Assembly: GCA_964358855.1 (NCBI GenBank)
Contig: CAYHQQ010000001.1
Location: 62,001 to 126,000, forward strand
Length of the DNA stretch: 64,000 nt
From: UBA2396 sp038042175
Lineage (GTDB): Bacteria; Planctomycetota; Phycisphaerae; Phycisphaerales; UBA1924
Direction: 5' to 3'
The notes under the pieces were generated by a model. That model saw only the letters and a list, made by a program, of their open reading frames with translations, was not told the DNA's origin and did not search any database. Shown here piece by piece: positions 53,673-63,119 of the stretch; within the stretch, counting starts at the first letter, position 1, and the number at the start of each line of letters is the position of its first letter. The translations under genes and the position numbers were made by a program.

Positions 53673-55079
53673 ATGTCCGCGGCGGTGATTGTTGGGCTCG
53701 TGTTCGGATTTTTCCTCACGCTGATCGGCTTCGTGCGACTCTTGCGCGACCCGGGCGCCGCGTGGATGCTGCTGGTCGGCATGATCCTGTTCGCCGGCTT
53801 TGCAATCCAGGTCGATCGGGTCGGCAACCAGAGCAACCACACGTGGTTGGAGCCGCTGCAGATTTATCGGGCGGAGCTTTATCTGGCCTTCGGGACGATG
53901 CTGTTCGTCGGCATGCTGGTTCACGTGAGCAAGGTGCGGCTCAACACGATGCCCGTCCAGGGCACGTTCCTCCTGGCCATCCAGATCGTGTCGTCGATGC
54001 TCAAATTTTATCATGACGGGGCGGTCGACGCGGCACAGACCCTCGTCTTTGCGCTGGTCACGATGCTGCCGGTGATGCTCCTGCTACCGCTGATGCTCAA
54101 GGACTGGGATGATTGGACCAAGGTCATCCGGGCGCTGGCGTTCGCGGGGTTCTTGTGGGGCGGGGCGACGAGCGTGCAGGTCGTGCTCAACCACCGCGAG
54201 CTCATCCTTGGATGGCAGAATCGATTCAGCGGGATGCTGGGCAACCCGCAGGGGTGCGGGTTGTACATGGCTCCGATCACCGTGGCGGCCATGTGGCTGA
54301 TCCTCAACGACACGGAGCGCAAGTATCGACCCGTGTGGTTCATGGTCCTGGGCATGATGCTGACGTACAGCGCGTGGACGGGCTCGCGGACCTGCATCGC
54401 CGTCACGGCGCTTGGCATGGTCTTTGTGCTCTACTCACGCCTGGGGCGGATGGCCTTCTTCCTGCCGGTGATCCTGGCGCTGTTCTACGGCGTGTACCAG
54501 GTCGCGCTCTCGTTCGGCCTTTCGACCGAGGCGGTGGAACGCCTGGGCTCGACGCAGGACACACGGGGATTGGTGTGGGGCGTGCTCCTGGCCGACGCGT
54601 TTGAGAATCCGATCCTGGGATCGGGGTGGAAGAACACCCGGGCCAACGAGAACAGTTATCTGGTCGCGTTCGGCGCCTACGGCGTCAGCGTGGGCCTGAT
54701 GGTGATTGCCCTGGCGGTGTACAGCGCGTTTCTCATGCTGAAGGTGGTGAGGTATCGTCGCCTGCTGCCGCGCGGAAAGAAGCAGATCGCGGACCTGATC
54801 CTGGGCTTCAATGCGATGTACTTCGGCGGGGCGATGTTCGAGTGGTTCATCATCTCCCGCCTTGAGGGCATGGTCATCTACATGCTCATCTTCTCAACGC
54901 TCACCAAGGCCATGATCGTCAAGCTCGACGCCGAGGTCGGCTGGCGGGCGGCCTTCGACGACGTGGCCGACGAGTACACCCAGCCCCACGAGAACCCCTA
55001 CGACCAACCCTACGACCAACCCTACGACCAACCCTACGACCAACCCTACGACAAGGATTCGTCGGTCTCGACGGCCTGA
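53673..55079 (+). CDS. O-antigen ligase/polymerase-family membrane protein with tandem-repeat tail
   Basis: A protein of 468 residues with about ten membrane segments and ribosome site GGAG before the ATG. The family region (Wzy_C type) contains NRFSGMLGNPQGCGLYM, TYSAWTGSRTCIAV and NPILGSGWKNTRANENSYL. Such proteins join O-antigen or other polysaccharide chains in the cell envelope. The C-terminal tail, after the last membrane segment, is acidic and ends with PYDQ repeats encoded by a 12-base tandem repeat (see that entry). Enzymatic specificity cannot be read from sequence. Confidence 0.8.
   Translation: MSAAVIVGLVFGFFLTLIGFVRLLRDPGAAWMLLVGMILFAGFAIQVDRVGNQSNHTWLEPLQIYRAELYLAFGTMLFVGMLVHVSKVRLNTMPVQGTFLLAIQIVSSMLKFYHDGAVDAAQTLVFALVTMLPVMLLLPLMLKDWDDWTKVIRALAFAGFLWGGATSVQVVLNHRELILGWQNRFSGMLGNPQGCGLYMAPITVAAMWLILNDTERKYRPVWFMVLGMMLTYSAWTGSRTCIAVTALGMVFVLYSRLGRMAFFLPVILALFYGVYQVALSFGLSTEAVERLGSTQDTRGLVWGVLLADAFENPILGSGWKNTRANENSYLVAFGAYGVSVGLMVIALAVYSAFLMLKVVRYRRLLPRGKKQIADLILGFNAMYFGGAMFEWFIISRLEGMVIYMLIFSTLTKAMIVKLDAEVGWRAAFDDVADEYTQPHENPYDQPYDQPYDQPYDQPYDKDSSVSTA
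54996..55052 (+). repeat. Twelve-base tandem repeat, 4.75 copies, in frame
   Basis: CCCTACGACCAA is repeated exactly four times (54996-55043), then CCCTACGAC. Each unit encodes PYDQ in the cytoplasmic or periplasmic tail of the ligase-like protein. The copies are identical at DNA level, which suggests recent or ongoing slippage. Confidence 0.9.
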
Positions 55080-55162
55080 CTCACCGACAGGCTCGGCGCG
55101 ACGACCCCAGCGGGTTTGACCGCCCGCGCTCACGACATCGAACTTGACGAAACCGACGACGA

Positions 55163-55555
55163 TCAGGCGTCGGCCTTGGTCTTGCGCTGGCGATTGGGCG
55201 ATTGGTGGCGAGGCTCGCCCACCACCCGCGGCGCGTGCACCACTCGATGCACGAGCATCGAGATCGGAGCGGCGACGGGCGCCTGGGGCCTGGGCGTCGG
55301 CGCGGGACGCGAGGCTTCAACGCGGGACGCGTGCGGGTTGATCGCAGGACGCGTCGAGCGATCCCACCACCACGCGGCCGCCGCACACAAGGGAAGCATC
55401 TGGAGCGACAGCACCGCGATGAGCACGCCCGTGGGTGTGCCCGCGGCGACACCCGGGGACATGAGGTGCCAGAGCAGGAGCCACCCGACAATCAGCGATC
55501 CGATGGCGACGGTGACCAGCGTCAATCGCCTGAGGCCGCGGCGGAATGAAGGCAT
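55163..55555 (-). CDS. Small membrane protein of unknown function
   Basis: The ATG at 55555 (AAAGG upstream) gives 130 residues. An ATG at 55573 is possible but lacks a ribosome site. Two membrane segments are visible at about residues 12-35 (LTLVTVAIGSLIVGWLLLW) and 45-65 (VLIAVLSLQMLPLCAAAAWWW), followed by a basic Pro-rich tail. The family is not recognised. It is convergent with the ligase-like gene and lies on the strand opposite bamA. Confidence 0.5.
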   Translation of the reverse strand: MPSFRRGLRRLTLVTVAIGSLIVGWLLLWHLMSPGVAAGTPTGVLIAVLSLQMLPLCAAAAWWWDRSTRPAINPHASRVEASRPAPTPRPQAPVAAPISMLVHRVVHAPRVVGEPRHQSPNRQRKTKADA

Positions 55556-55804
55556 GAACGAAGGCCTTTCCATCGTTTGAACACACTGGTCGCGAGGTGG
55601 CTGCGTCCGTGCAGCCGGGGCAAGAGTGACCTCCCGTGCCGGGGCGGGCAGCATAGGGTGTTCGCCCCAAGGGTGCAAGACGCGGTTGTTTTCCACAATC
55701 GACGGCAGGCTCGGGAAAACCCGGGGATGGGGGGCGACAATGGGCTCCCCTGGTCGCCGTTCCGCCGTTTCCGCTATTGTGCCCGGCCTGTGATCTGATC
55801 CACC

Positions 55805-58384
55805 ATGAACGACTCAACTATTCTTCGTGCGGCGCGGGTATCCATGCGGATCTGGCTCTTTGCCGGGGCCGCCGTCGCTTCTCACGCCTTTGCGCAGCCG
55901 CCGGAACCCAGCGCACAGCCCGAGGCGGTGCCGCCGGTCAGGAGCGGGGAGGAGGATGCGGGCGAGAATCGCGTGATCCGCGAGATCGAGCTTCGCACGC
56001 CCAAGAAGGGCGGGAAAAGGGGCGAGTTTGTCCCGCTCGACGACGCGATGGCGCAGCTCGTGTCCAACCAGCTGCGTTCGCGGGCCGGGTCTCCGTTTGT
56101 GCGCCAGCAGGTCACCGACGACATCACGCGGATCAACCGGCTGGCGAGGTTCAAGCAGGTCGACGCGCGGGTGCAATTGCTCGACGACGGAAGCGTGCGC
56201 CTGATCTTCACGCTGTCGGCGCAACCGGTGATCGCCGACGTGCAGATCGCCGGGAACAAGCAGTTCACCGACGCGGACGTGCTCAAGCAGGTCGACGTTC
56301 TCACCGGCACGCCCATCGACGACTGGGAGATCGACCGGGCCGCCCGGCGCATCGAGGACCTCTACCGGGCCAAGGGGTACTACCTCGCCCGCGTGCGGAC
56401 CAACCCCGACGAATTGGCCAAGGCGAACGTCGTGCTGTTTGAGATCACCGAGGGCGAGCGGGTGAGGGTGATGGGGATCAAGTTCGACGGGAACAGGGCG
56501 TTTAGCCCGGCGGAGCTCCGTCAGGAGCTCAAGACGCGCGAGGCCTGGCTGCTCGACAGCGGCCCGCTGGACACCGAGGTGGTCGATCTGGACGTGGGCG
56601 CGCTCGTGAAGTTCTACCGCGATCGCGGGTATCTCAACGCCCGCGTGGACAAGACGATCCAGTCCTCTCCCAACGGCAAGGAGGCGATCGTCACGTTTGT
56701 GATCGACGAGGACGTGGTGTACACGCTGCGCAACGTCGAGGTGGAGTACTCTGAGCTCAAGGACGTCTTCGCCAGCGAGAGCGAGGCCAGAGCGTTCGCC
56801 GGCGCGTCGGGCGTGGTCGAGGTGCTCAACGAGGGCGGGGCCGGGGCGCAGAAGAAGTGGGCGGCGGCCAGGCCCGGGCCGTTCGCCACCGCGCAGGTCA
56901 AGGGATTGATGACGATCAAGTCGGGCGACGTGTACTCCGCGAACGCCTTGGACCGGTCGATGCGGGCTCTGGAGGAGGCGTGCGGCAAGCTCGGCTACAC
57001 CGATGCCGAGATCGTCCGTAAGGAGCTGAGAGACCCGTCCAAGCCGCTGGTGGATGTGCTGATCGTGATCCGCGGCGTGACCAAGAGCTACAAGGTCGGC
57101 GAGGTGATCATCCAGGGCAATCCGATCACCAAGGACAAGGTCATCCGCCGACAGATCCGGCTCCTGCCAGACCGGCCTGCCGACAAGACCGAGGTCGATA
57201 CGTCAGTCCGGCAGATCGATCAGACGGGACTGTTCGCCCGGGGCACCAAGATCACGTTCCAGAATCCGACCGCCGACGACCCCGACCACCGGGACGTCTT
57301 GGTGCAGGTCGAAGAGAAGAACACCGGGGCGCTCATCTTCGGCGGCGTGGTCGGGTCCGACGGCGGACTCAACGGCCAGATCTCGTTCAAGCAGCACAAC
57401 ACCGACATCCTGGACTTCCCCGACACCGCGGGCGAGTTCTTCTCGGGCAAGGCCTTCCGCGGCGCCGGACAGGAGTTCAGCCTCGACCTGCTCCCGGGCA
57501 CCCTGACCCAGACGTACAGCGTTTCGATCTCCGAACCCTACTTCCTCGAGACCAACACGTCGATCTCGGGCTCGGCGTTCTTCCACTCGCGCGAGTATCG
57601 CGAGTACACCGAGATCCGCGGCGGAACTCGCGTCGGATTCGGGCGGAGGTTTGGGACCAGGTGGACGGCATCGCTGTCGATCCGCGGCGAGGCCGTGGAG
57701 TTGCGGGACCTGGTCGCCGACAGCGCGGTCGACTACTTCCGGGTTGCGGATCAGAAGTTCATCACCGGTGTGGGCGTCTCGCTGAGTCGCTCGACGATCG
57801 ACGACGGGTACGTGCCCAGCAAGGGGAGCCGTCTCGCGTTCGCGACCGAGCAGGTGGGGATGCTGGGCGGAGACTTCAACTACACGGGAATCAAGGCCGA
57901 TTACTCGTCGTACTTCACGCTCTACGAGGACTACTTCGGGCGAAAGACGGTGCTGAGCCTGAGCACCCGCCTGTCGTACATCCCCCAGAGCGTGGACGAC
58001 GTGCCGGTGTACGAGCGGTTCTACCTGGGCGGACAGGACTTTCGGGGGTTTGGCCTGCGGACGATCTCGCCACGCGGCATCCGCAACGACACCGGGCAGC
58101 TGGGCGAAGACCCGGTGGGCGGCAACTTCCTGTTCTTCGTGGGAGGGCAGGTCCGCCAGCCGCTGTTCGAGGATCTCCTGAGCACGGTGTTCTTCATCGA
58201 CACGGGCACGGTGAACGCGGGGGCGAAACTGGACCAGTACCGGGTGTCGGTGGGCGCCGGCATCCGGCTCCACGTTCCCCAGCTGACGCCCGTGCCGCTG
58301 GCGTTTGATTTCGGCTTCCCGGTGATGAAGGAAGGGACCGATCGCAAGCGGCTCTTCACGTTCTTCATCGATGTCCCCTTCTGA
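55805..58384 (+). CDS. bamA: Outer-membrane protein assembly factor BamA
   Basis: A protein of 859 residues with a signal peptide (about 30 residues) and a weak ribosome site. It has five or so POTRA repeats in the first 500 residues (PVIADVQIAGNKQFTDADVL, RVRVMGIKFDGNRAFSPAEL). The beta-barrel starts around residue 530 (ALIFGGVVGSDGGLNGQIS) with VPVYERFYLGGQDFRGFGL near the lid and a C-terminal aromatic end (FFIDVPF), the usual outer-membrane signal. It inserts beta-barrel proteins and shows that this organism has an outer membrane. Planctomycete BamA proteins are known to be longer than in E. coli. Confidence 0.93.
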   Translation: MNDSTILRAARVSMRIWLFAGAAVASHAFAQPPEPSAQPEAVPPVRSGEEDAGENRVIREIELRTPKKGGKRGEFVPLDDAMAQLVSNQLRSRAGSPFVRQQVTDDITRINRLARFKQVDARVQLLDDGSVRLIFTLSAQPVIADVQIAGNKQFTDADVLKQVDVLTGTPIDDWEIDRAARRIEDLYRAKGYYLARVRTNPDELAKANVVLFEITEGERVRVMGIKFDGNRAFSPAELRQELKTREAWLLDSGPLDTEVVDLDVGALVKFYRDRGYLNARVDKTIQSSPNGKEAIVTFVIDEDVVYTLRNVEVEYSELKDVFASESEARAFAGASGVVEVLNEGGAGAQKKWAAARPGPFATAQVKGLMTIKSGDVYSANALDRSMRALEEACGKLGYTDAEIVRKELRDPSKPLVDVLIVIRGVTKSYKVGEVIIQGNPITKDKVIRRQIRLLPDRPADKTEVDTSVRQIDQTGLFARGTKITFQNPTADDPDHRDVLVQVEEKNTGALIFGGVVGSDGGLNGQISFKQHNTDILDFPDTAGEFFSGKAFRGAGQEFSLDLLPGTLTQTYSVSISEPYFLETNTSISGSAFFHSREYREYTEIRGGTRVGFGRRFGTRWTASLSIRGEAVELRDLVADSAVDYFRVADQKFITGVGVSLSRSTIDDGYVPSKGSRLAFATEQVGMLGGDFNYTGIKADYSSYFTLYEDYFGRKTVLSLSTRLSYIPQSVDDVPVYERFYLGGQDFRGFGLRTISPRGIRNDTGQLGEDPVGGNFLFFVGGQVRQPLFEDLLSTVFFIDTGTVNAGAKLDQYRVSVGAGIRLHVPQLTPVPLAFDFGFPVMKEGTDRKRLFTFFIDVPF

Positions 58385-58451
58385 GACGATCGTGCCGAGA
58401 GCTCCCCGCCGAGTTCTCCCTTTCGATCAGGGACCTGCTAATCTGTGCGAC

Positions 58452-58916
58452 ATGCAGGACAAGGAACTCACGGTTGTGCTCGGGCAGATCGGGCTGGCGG
58501 TGCTGTGCGGGTGCCTGACGGCGTACCAGCCCGGGATCAACGCACGCTTCGCCACCCACGCGGGGCAGGCCATCCATGGGGGCGTGCTGAACTTCGCGAT
58601 TGGGCTCGTGCTGATGATCCTGGTCTCGCTCGTCATGCGGGCGGGGATCCCGGAGTTCGCCAGGCTCTCGCAGGGCCCGTGGTGGATGTGGATCGGCGGA
58701 GCGTTCGGGGCGTTCTTCGTGACGCTCTCCCTGGTGCTGGTGCCGCGGATGGGGGCGACGAACTTTCTGGCGGCGATGCTGGCCGGGCAGTTCGTGGCCT
58801 CGGCGATCATCGACCATTATGGGCACATGGGTCTTGCCATCCACGAGATGACGTGGGGACGGGCGTTTGGGATCGTGCTGATCCTCGCCGGCGTCGCGTG
58901 CGCGAAGTGGCTCTAG
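58452..58916 (+). CDS. YdcZ/DUF606-type DMT family transporter
   Basis: A protein of 154 residues with about five membrane segments, of a size typical of the small DUF606 drug/metabolite transporters. Motifs QIGLAVLCGCLTAYQPGINA, HGGVLNFAIGLVLMI and FVTLSLVLVPRMGATNF match the family. The start chosen is the ATG at 58452. The open frame goes upstream to 58371 but overlaps bamA by 14 bases and lacks a good ribosome site. Confidence 0.85.
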   Translation: MQDKELTVVLGQIGLAVLCGCLTAYQPGINARFATHAGQAIHGGVLNFAIGLVLMILVSLVMRAGIPEFARLSQGPWWMWIGGAFGAFFVTLSLVLVPRMGATNFLAAMLAGQFVASAIIDHYGHMGLAIHEMTWGRAFGIVLILAGVACAKWL

Positions 58917-58935
58917 CGCGGGGCGGGAGCATCGA

Positions 58936-59433
58936 TCAGGTACGCGGGTCCTTTGCCGCCAGCACGCTCTGCGTCTGATTGGCCCGCCAGGCCCGCAACT
59001 TCTCGCGAAGCTCGGGGCGCTTGCCCGAGACGATCGAGACGGCCAGCAGCGCCGCGTTCATCGCCCCGGCCTTGCCGATCGCCAAGGTGCCCACGGGCAC
59101 GCCCCCGGGCATCTGGACGATCGAAAGCAGCGAGTCCATGCCCTTGAGGGCATGGCTCTCGATGGGGACGCCCAGCACGGGGATGATGCACTTGCTCGCG
59201 GCCATGCCGGGAAGATGGGCCGCCCCGCCCGCTCCGGCGATGATGACCTCAATCCCGCGCCCCTCGGCGGCGGAGGCGTACTCGAAGAGCCAGTCGGGGG
59301 TGCGGTGTGCGGAGACGACCAGGCACTCGCGAGGCACGTCGAGAGCGGCGAGCGTAGCGTCGGCGTGCTGCATGGTCTCCCAGTCGCTCTTGGATCCCAT
59401 GATGATGCCGACGATCGGGGCGGGCGTGGTCAT
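58936..59433 (-). CDS. purE: 5-(carboxyamino)imidazole ribonucleotide mutase
   Basis: A class I enzyme of purine synthesis that isomerises N5-CAIR to CAIR. It has 165 residues with the family landmarks GIIMGSKSDWETM, SAHRTPD, GAGGAAHLPGMAA and GVPIESHALKGMDSLLSIVQMPGGVPV. purK is not in the window. It is convergent with the transporter gene and is followed on the same strand by the unknown gene of the VgrG module. Confidence 0.96.
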   Translation of the reverse strand: MTTPAPIVGIIMGSKSDWETMQHADATLAALDVPRECLVVSAHRTPDWLFEYASAAEGRGIEVIIAGAGGAAHLPGMAASKCIIPVLGVPIESHALKGMDSLLSIVQMPGGVPVGTLAIGKAGAMNAALLAVSIVSGKRPELREKLRAWRANQTQSVLAAKDPRT

Positions 59434-59500
59434 GGGGGGAGTTTATCACCCGGGGCGCCCGACTATCCGATCTGCCCACTTCCGCGCGCCACCGAGGAGC

Positions 59501-60616
59501 TCAGGGCCCGTGATCGTGCCCGTCGTCGCCCTTGTGCCCGCAGGCCGGGGGGTATTCCCAGTCGGGGCGCAGCGCCAGCACGTCGGTGCCGGGGTCAGGC
59601 TGGCTGCCCAGCCAGACGCGGTCCTCGGGCTCGCCCGCGTGCCCAAAGTAATACGCGGCCCGGAGCGAGCGGGCGCGGTACAGGTCCTGGCGGGCCTGCT
59701 TGCGTTCGTTCTCGACCTTGGCGCGCCTGGAGATGGCGTCCTTGTGGAACTCGCCCGCGATGAGCTCGCGATTCGCACGCCGGGCCTTCGCCTCGTCGCT
59801 CTCGGGGGGAGGCAACTTGCTCACGGCCGCGGGATCGAACGAGACGGGATCGGTCGTGCCGCCGAGCCTGAGCAGCATGATCGCCGACCAGTACTGGATC
59901 TCCTTGGAGCTTTCGGAGGTTTCGGCGATGGCCAGCGGCACCAGCGCCTTGATCTTCGCCTCATCCGAGGGAAGAGCGAGGAGCTTGAGTCGTTGGGCGC
60001 CGATCCCTTCGAGCCTGGGAACGTTGGATGTCCTGTATTCCTCGACCGTGACTTTCTGAGCGTGGACCAGCTCGGCCTCTTCGGCCCCCTTGAGCTTTCG
60101 CGTGTCCTCGATCTTGAGATCAAAGCGGGTGATCCCGGCGTCGAGCCACTGGGCAAGTCGTGTCGCGGCGGACTTGGGGTCCGCGGGCTCGGGACCGATG
60201 GCGTCGAACATGTCGTAGATCGCGTCGCGATCCTCAAAGACATCGGCGCGGGCGAGGAGCTCGGGCAACGACTCACGGATACGGCTCCTGGCGTCGGGGC
60301 CACCCACCCACGCGGCGCCGGCGATGGCGGCGGCCCAGCGGGCGGAGGCGTCGGAACGGCCCAGGCCGCCGAAGACCTTGATGAAGATCGGCGCGGCCTC
60401 GGCGACGTTGTAGAACGCCGCCAGGCGGGCGAGTTTGCGCATCTTGTCGGCGGATTCGGCCAGCGGGATGTTCTGGGCCAGGAAGAGGGCCGCCGCGGTC
60501 TTTGACAGCGGGGTGGGGACGGGGATGATGTAATACTTGGCCTCGCCGCCCAGGAAGTGTTCGAGCTGGTGGCTGAGGGGCTCTTTGCTGAGGATGCTGA
60601 GGGGATTGTGTGCCAT
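59501..60616 (-). CDS. Unknown alpha-helical protein linked to the VgrG module
   Basis: A protein of 371 residues. It has no signal peptide and no membrane segment. Long stretches of predicted helix (LARLAAFYNVAEAAPIFIKVF, RWAAAIAGAAWVGGPDARSRI) suggest an alpha-solenoid. The C-terminus is His/Gly/Asp-rich (CGHKGDDGHDHGP) and may bind metal. It begins 22 bases after the LysM-metzincin gene ends, so it probably shares its transcript. As a cytoplasmic gene placed after an effector candidate it could be a chaperone or immunity-type protein, but no such family is recognised. Confidence 0.6.
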   Translation of the reverse strand: MAHNPLSILSKEPLSHQLEHFLGGEAKYYIIPVPTPLSKTAAALFLAQNIPLAESADKMRKLARLAAFYNVAEAAPIFIKVFGGLGRSDASARWAAAIAGAAWVGGPDARSRIRESLPELLARADVFEDRDAIYDMFDAIGPEPADPKSAATRLAQWLDAGITRFDLKIEDTRKLKGAEEAELVHAQKVTVEEYRTSNVPRLEGIGAQRLKLLALPSDEAKIKALVPLAIAETSESSKEIQYWSAIMLLRLGGTTDPVSFDPAAVSKLPPPESDEAKARRANRELIAGEFHKDAISRRAKVENERKQARQDLYRARSLRAAYYFGHAGEPEDRVWLGSQPDPGTDVLALRPDWEYPPACGHKGDDGHDHGP

Positions 60617-60638
60617 GCGTGAACTCCGAGGGGGGATC

Positions 60639-62651
60639 TTAGAACGCGGTGATGATCCCGGGGTTGGACGTCCGGAGCCTGAGCGTGGGGTTGACCGTGC
60701 CGCCGCCCGCGTTGAAATTGATGAAATTGGCGTTGGAAACGGGGTCGCTGATGCGCTTGGGGCCGTTGACGACGCGTTCGCCGTTGCCGACGGGGGAGCC
60801 GGCGCCCATCATCTCCTCGGCGTCGTCGGCGTGGACCAGGTCCATGAGCACGTGCCCGCACTCGTGGGGCATGGTGGTGTGGACGGTGTTGTCGCCGGTG
60901 AACGGAGCCTTGCGGAAGATGACCGAGTTGAGCATCATCGCGTTTGGACGCTGGGCCGCGGGGCTGCGCGTGGTGGGACTCCACGCCTCGCCGAAGGAGT
61001 TGTCGCTCATGGCCCCGACGACGTAGACATCGATGCGATCGGAGCCGGTCTCGAAGTTCTTGATGAGAACACGCTCGTCGAGAGTCCCTACCGAGGCGTT
61101 GGCTCCGCCGAACTCCGTGATCTTGGTGGTGGTGATCCTCGCGACCGTCGCCTGATGGTTCGTGTCACCATTGGTCAGGACCTTGATGGCGATGACCTGG
61201 GTCAATGGGTCGCCCACGATCACGTCGGCCGAGCCGACGGGCTGACCGGCCATGAGCGGGTTCTCGTCGGTCTTCACGGCGAGCGCGACGGGCGGAACCT
61301 GGGCCGCGGCGGCCAGGTCGATGGCGGCCTTGAGCTTGTCGGCGGTTGCGATGGGGTCTTCACCGGCGACGGTGGTGGCCTCGGCCTCGAACTTGGTCCC
61401 GTCGACGGTGATCTCGACTTTGATCTTCTTGGCGCCGACGGCGGTCTTGCCGTCCTCGTTGGCGATCGCGATGAGATTCTGGGGCGGGGGCACGAGCCTT
61501 GGCTGCACCTCGAACTTCATGCTCATGCTGCACTGGGCGTACAGCTCGCGCATGAACTTGAGGGCACGCTTGCGGGCGACGGGCAGGGTGACCACGCCGT
61601 CGCCGGTTCGGGTCTTGCGCAGGATGTGGAGGGCGACCTTGACCCGCAGCTTGTCCTTGCCGATGGGGAGCGAGGTCTCGATCCGGCACTTCTGGTCGCC
61701 GCTGCCGGGGCACCAGTCGGGCTCGTACGCCGCCTGAACACGCTGGTCGAGAATCTCGATGCGCTCGTCGATGTCGGGAGCGGGCGCGGTGAGCAGCATC
61801 TGCTTGGACCTGGCGTCCTTGTCCTGCTGATCGACGACGAGCTTCAGATAGGGCGAGCGGAAGAGCTTGTGCCCGGCGACCTTCTTGGGCTTGACCTCCA
61901 GCGAGCGCTTGCCGCGCTCGCCCGCGGTGATGGCGCCCCGGTCGAACCTCGCGTGCCCGGTGATCGCCCCGGTCGTGGCGTCAAAGACCGGACGCAGGGC
62001 CTCGAGCATGACCTTGATCTCGGACTTCTTCGTACGGATGTCGGTGACCTCGACCTTGAAGGTGTCGGGATCGCCGTCGCCGATCTCGTTGAACGCCGTC
62101 GCCGAGGCATCGGGCAGGGTCCCCGTGCGGTTGTCGCCGCCCTTGTCGGGCCTCATGTTGCTGACGTTGAGCTCGGTGAGCGAGAGGTCGGCCTCGAAAG
62201 GCTTGTCCTTGCTGCCGTGCACGAACCGCAGGGAGACCAGCGCCTGCGCCCGGACGAACTTGTGCTTGGCCTTGTCGCCCTTTTTGGCGGCCTTGGCGTC
62301 CTTCTCGGGGACAAAGACGTCGTCGCCGGGCTGGAGGGGGCGCTTGAGGAACGGCTTGCCCTTGTTCTTTGGGTGATCGCGGAGCGCTTTGCAGTCTGGA
62401 AATCCGGCCTGGATCGCGAGCTGGCAGAGCGTGTCGCCCTCCTTGACGTCGACCACCTCGCCCTCGGGCGTGTCCTCCAGACCCGGCAGGAAGAGCTCAT
62501 CGCCGGGGAAGATCACGTTGGGGTCGGGTCGCTTGGCCTTGAAAGCGGTGTTCTCCTCGCTGTTGTAGATCTCCTGCCACGTCGCGAACCCGAACCGGGC
62601 CGCGATCCCGCTGAGCGTGTCCCCCGAGACGATGGTGTACTTGCGCGACAT
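60639..62651 (-). CDS. LysM-metzincin-like protein, contractile-injection/type VI effector candidate
   Basis: A protein of 670 residues. Two LysM domains lie at about residues 4-55 (VSGDTLSGIAARFG..IFPGDELFLPG) and 64-115 (VKEGDTLCQLAIQAG..LQPGDDVFVPE). A beta-rich region follows, about 130-340, then unassigned sequence. Near residue 596 comes HECGHVLMDLVH, a zinc motif of the metzincin form (HExxHxxxDxxH), followed at once by EEMMGAGSPVG, a plausible Met-turn. There is no signal peptide. Genes in front of it are vgrG and a small adaptor-like protein on the same strand, so delivery by the spike is likely. LysM suggests peptidoglycan targeting. Confidence 0.75.
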   Translation of the reverse strand: MSRKYTIVSGDTLSGIAARFGFATWQEIYNSEENTAFKAKRPDPNVIFPGDELFLPGLEDTPEGEVVDVKEGDTLCQLAIQAGFPDCKALRDHPKNKGKPFLKRPLQPGDDVFVPEKDAKAAKKGDKAKHKFVRAQALVSLRFVHGSKDKPFEADLSLTELNVSNMRPDKGGDNRTGTLPDASATAFNEIGDGDPDTFKVEVTDIRTKKSEIKVMLEALRPVFDATTGAITGHARFDRGAITAGERGKRSLEVKPKKVAGHKLFRSPYLKLVVDQQDKDARSKQMLLTAPAPDIDERIEILDQRVQAAYEPDWCPGSGDQKCRIETSLPIGKDKLRVKVALHILRKTRTGDGVVTLPVARKRALKFMRELYAQCSMSMKFEVQPRLVPPPQNLIAIANEDGKTAVGAKKIKVEITVDGTKFEAEATTVAGEDPIATADKLKAAIDLAAAAQVPPVALAVKTDENPLMAGQPVGSADVIVGDPLTQVIAIKVLTNGDTNHQATVARITTTKITEFGGANASVGTLDERVLIKNFETGSDRIDVYVVGAMSDNSFGEAWSPTTRSPAAQRPNAMMLNSVIFRKAPFTGDNTVHTTMPHECGHVLMDLVHADDAEEMMGAGSPVGNGERVVNGPKRISDPVSNANFINFNAGGGTVNPTLRLRTSNPGIITAF

Positions 62652-62709
62652 GATGCGGGTCCATTCCTTGTGTGAATCCCGCGGGCAGATGGGCCCGCGC
62701 GGGGTTCCT

Positions 62710-63111
62710 CTACTTCTCTTTCAGGGCCGTCTGGTCCAGGTTGGGGAAGCTGATCTCGCACTGGCCGGGGTCGAAGCCCTCGATGCGAGCGTTGCCCTTC
62801 TCGTCGGTCGTTCCCTCGGCGACGGACTTGTCGGGCAGGACGACCCTGTAGGGTTCGCCCGCGACGGGCTCGCCGTCCTCATCCTCGAGGTTGATCTCAA
62901 CCCAGGACAGTTCCTTTTTTTCCTCTTCGGTGGCTTCGGCGGGCTTGAAGGGCGCGATTTTCTGCTCGCCGTAGCGTCCCTTCTTGCTCTTGGCCTGCTC
63001 GGCCTTGGTCTTGGCGACCTCGCCTGGATCGGCGCTGTCGGCCTCGTGGGGCTCCTTGGGCGCGATGGGCGCGATGATCGAACACGCTGTTCCGCTCTTT
63101 GGGCTTGCCAT
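62710..63111 (-). CDS. Small VgrG-associated protein with beta-sandwich domain
   Basis: A protein of 133 residues. The first 65 residues are polar and low complexity (EAKTKAEQAKSKKGRYG). The C-terminal 65 residues (SWVEINLEDEDGEPV, GEPYRVVLPDKSVAEG, GNARIEGFDPGQCEISF) form a transthyretin/carboxypeptidase-regulatory-like beta-sandwich. From memory this is common at the end of type VI PAAR or effector proteins in planctomycetes and proteobacteria. It starts eight bases after the vgrG stop codon and is 58 bases before the LysM-metzincin gene. It probably adapts the cargo to the spike. Confidence 0.65.
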   Translation of the reverse strand: MASPKSGTACSIIAPIAPKEPHEADSADPGEVAKTKAEQAKSKKGRYGEQKIAPFKPAEATEEEKKELSWVEINLEDEDGEPVAGEPYRVVLPDKSVAEGTTDEKGNARIEGFDPGQCEISFPNLDQTALKEK

Positions 63112-63119
63112 GGTGCACC

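Noticed and set aside
53388..54014. Minus-strand frame of 208 residues upstream of the GH56-like gene
   Set aside because: It is antisense to the 5' end of the ligase-like gene, His/Arg-rich, and lacks a ribosome site.
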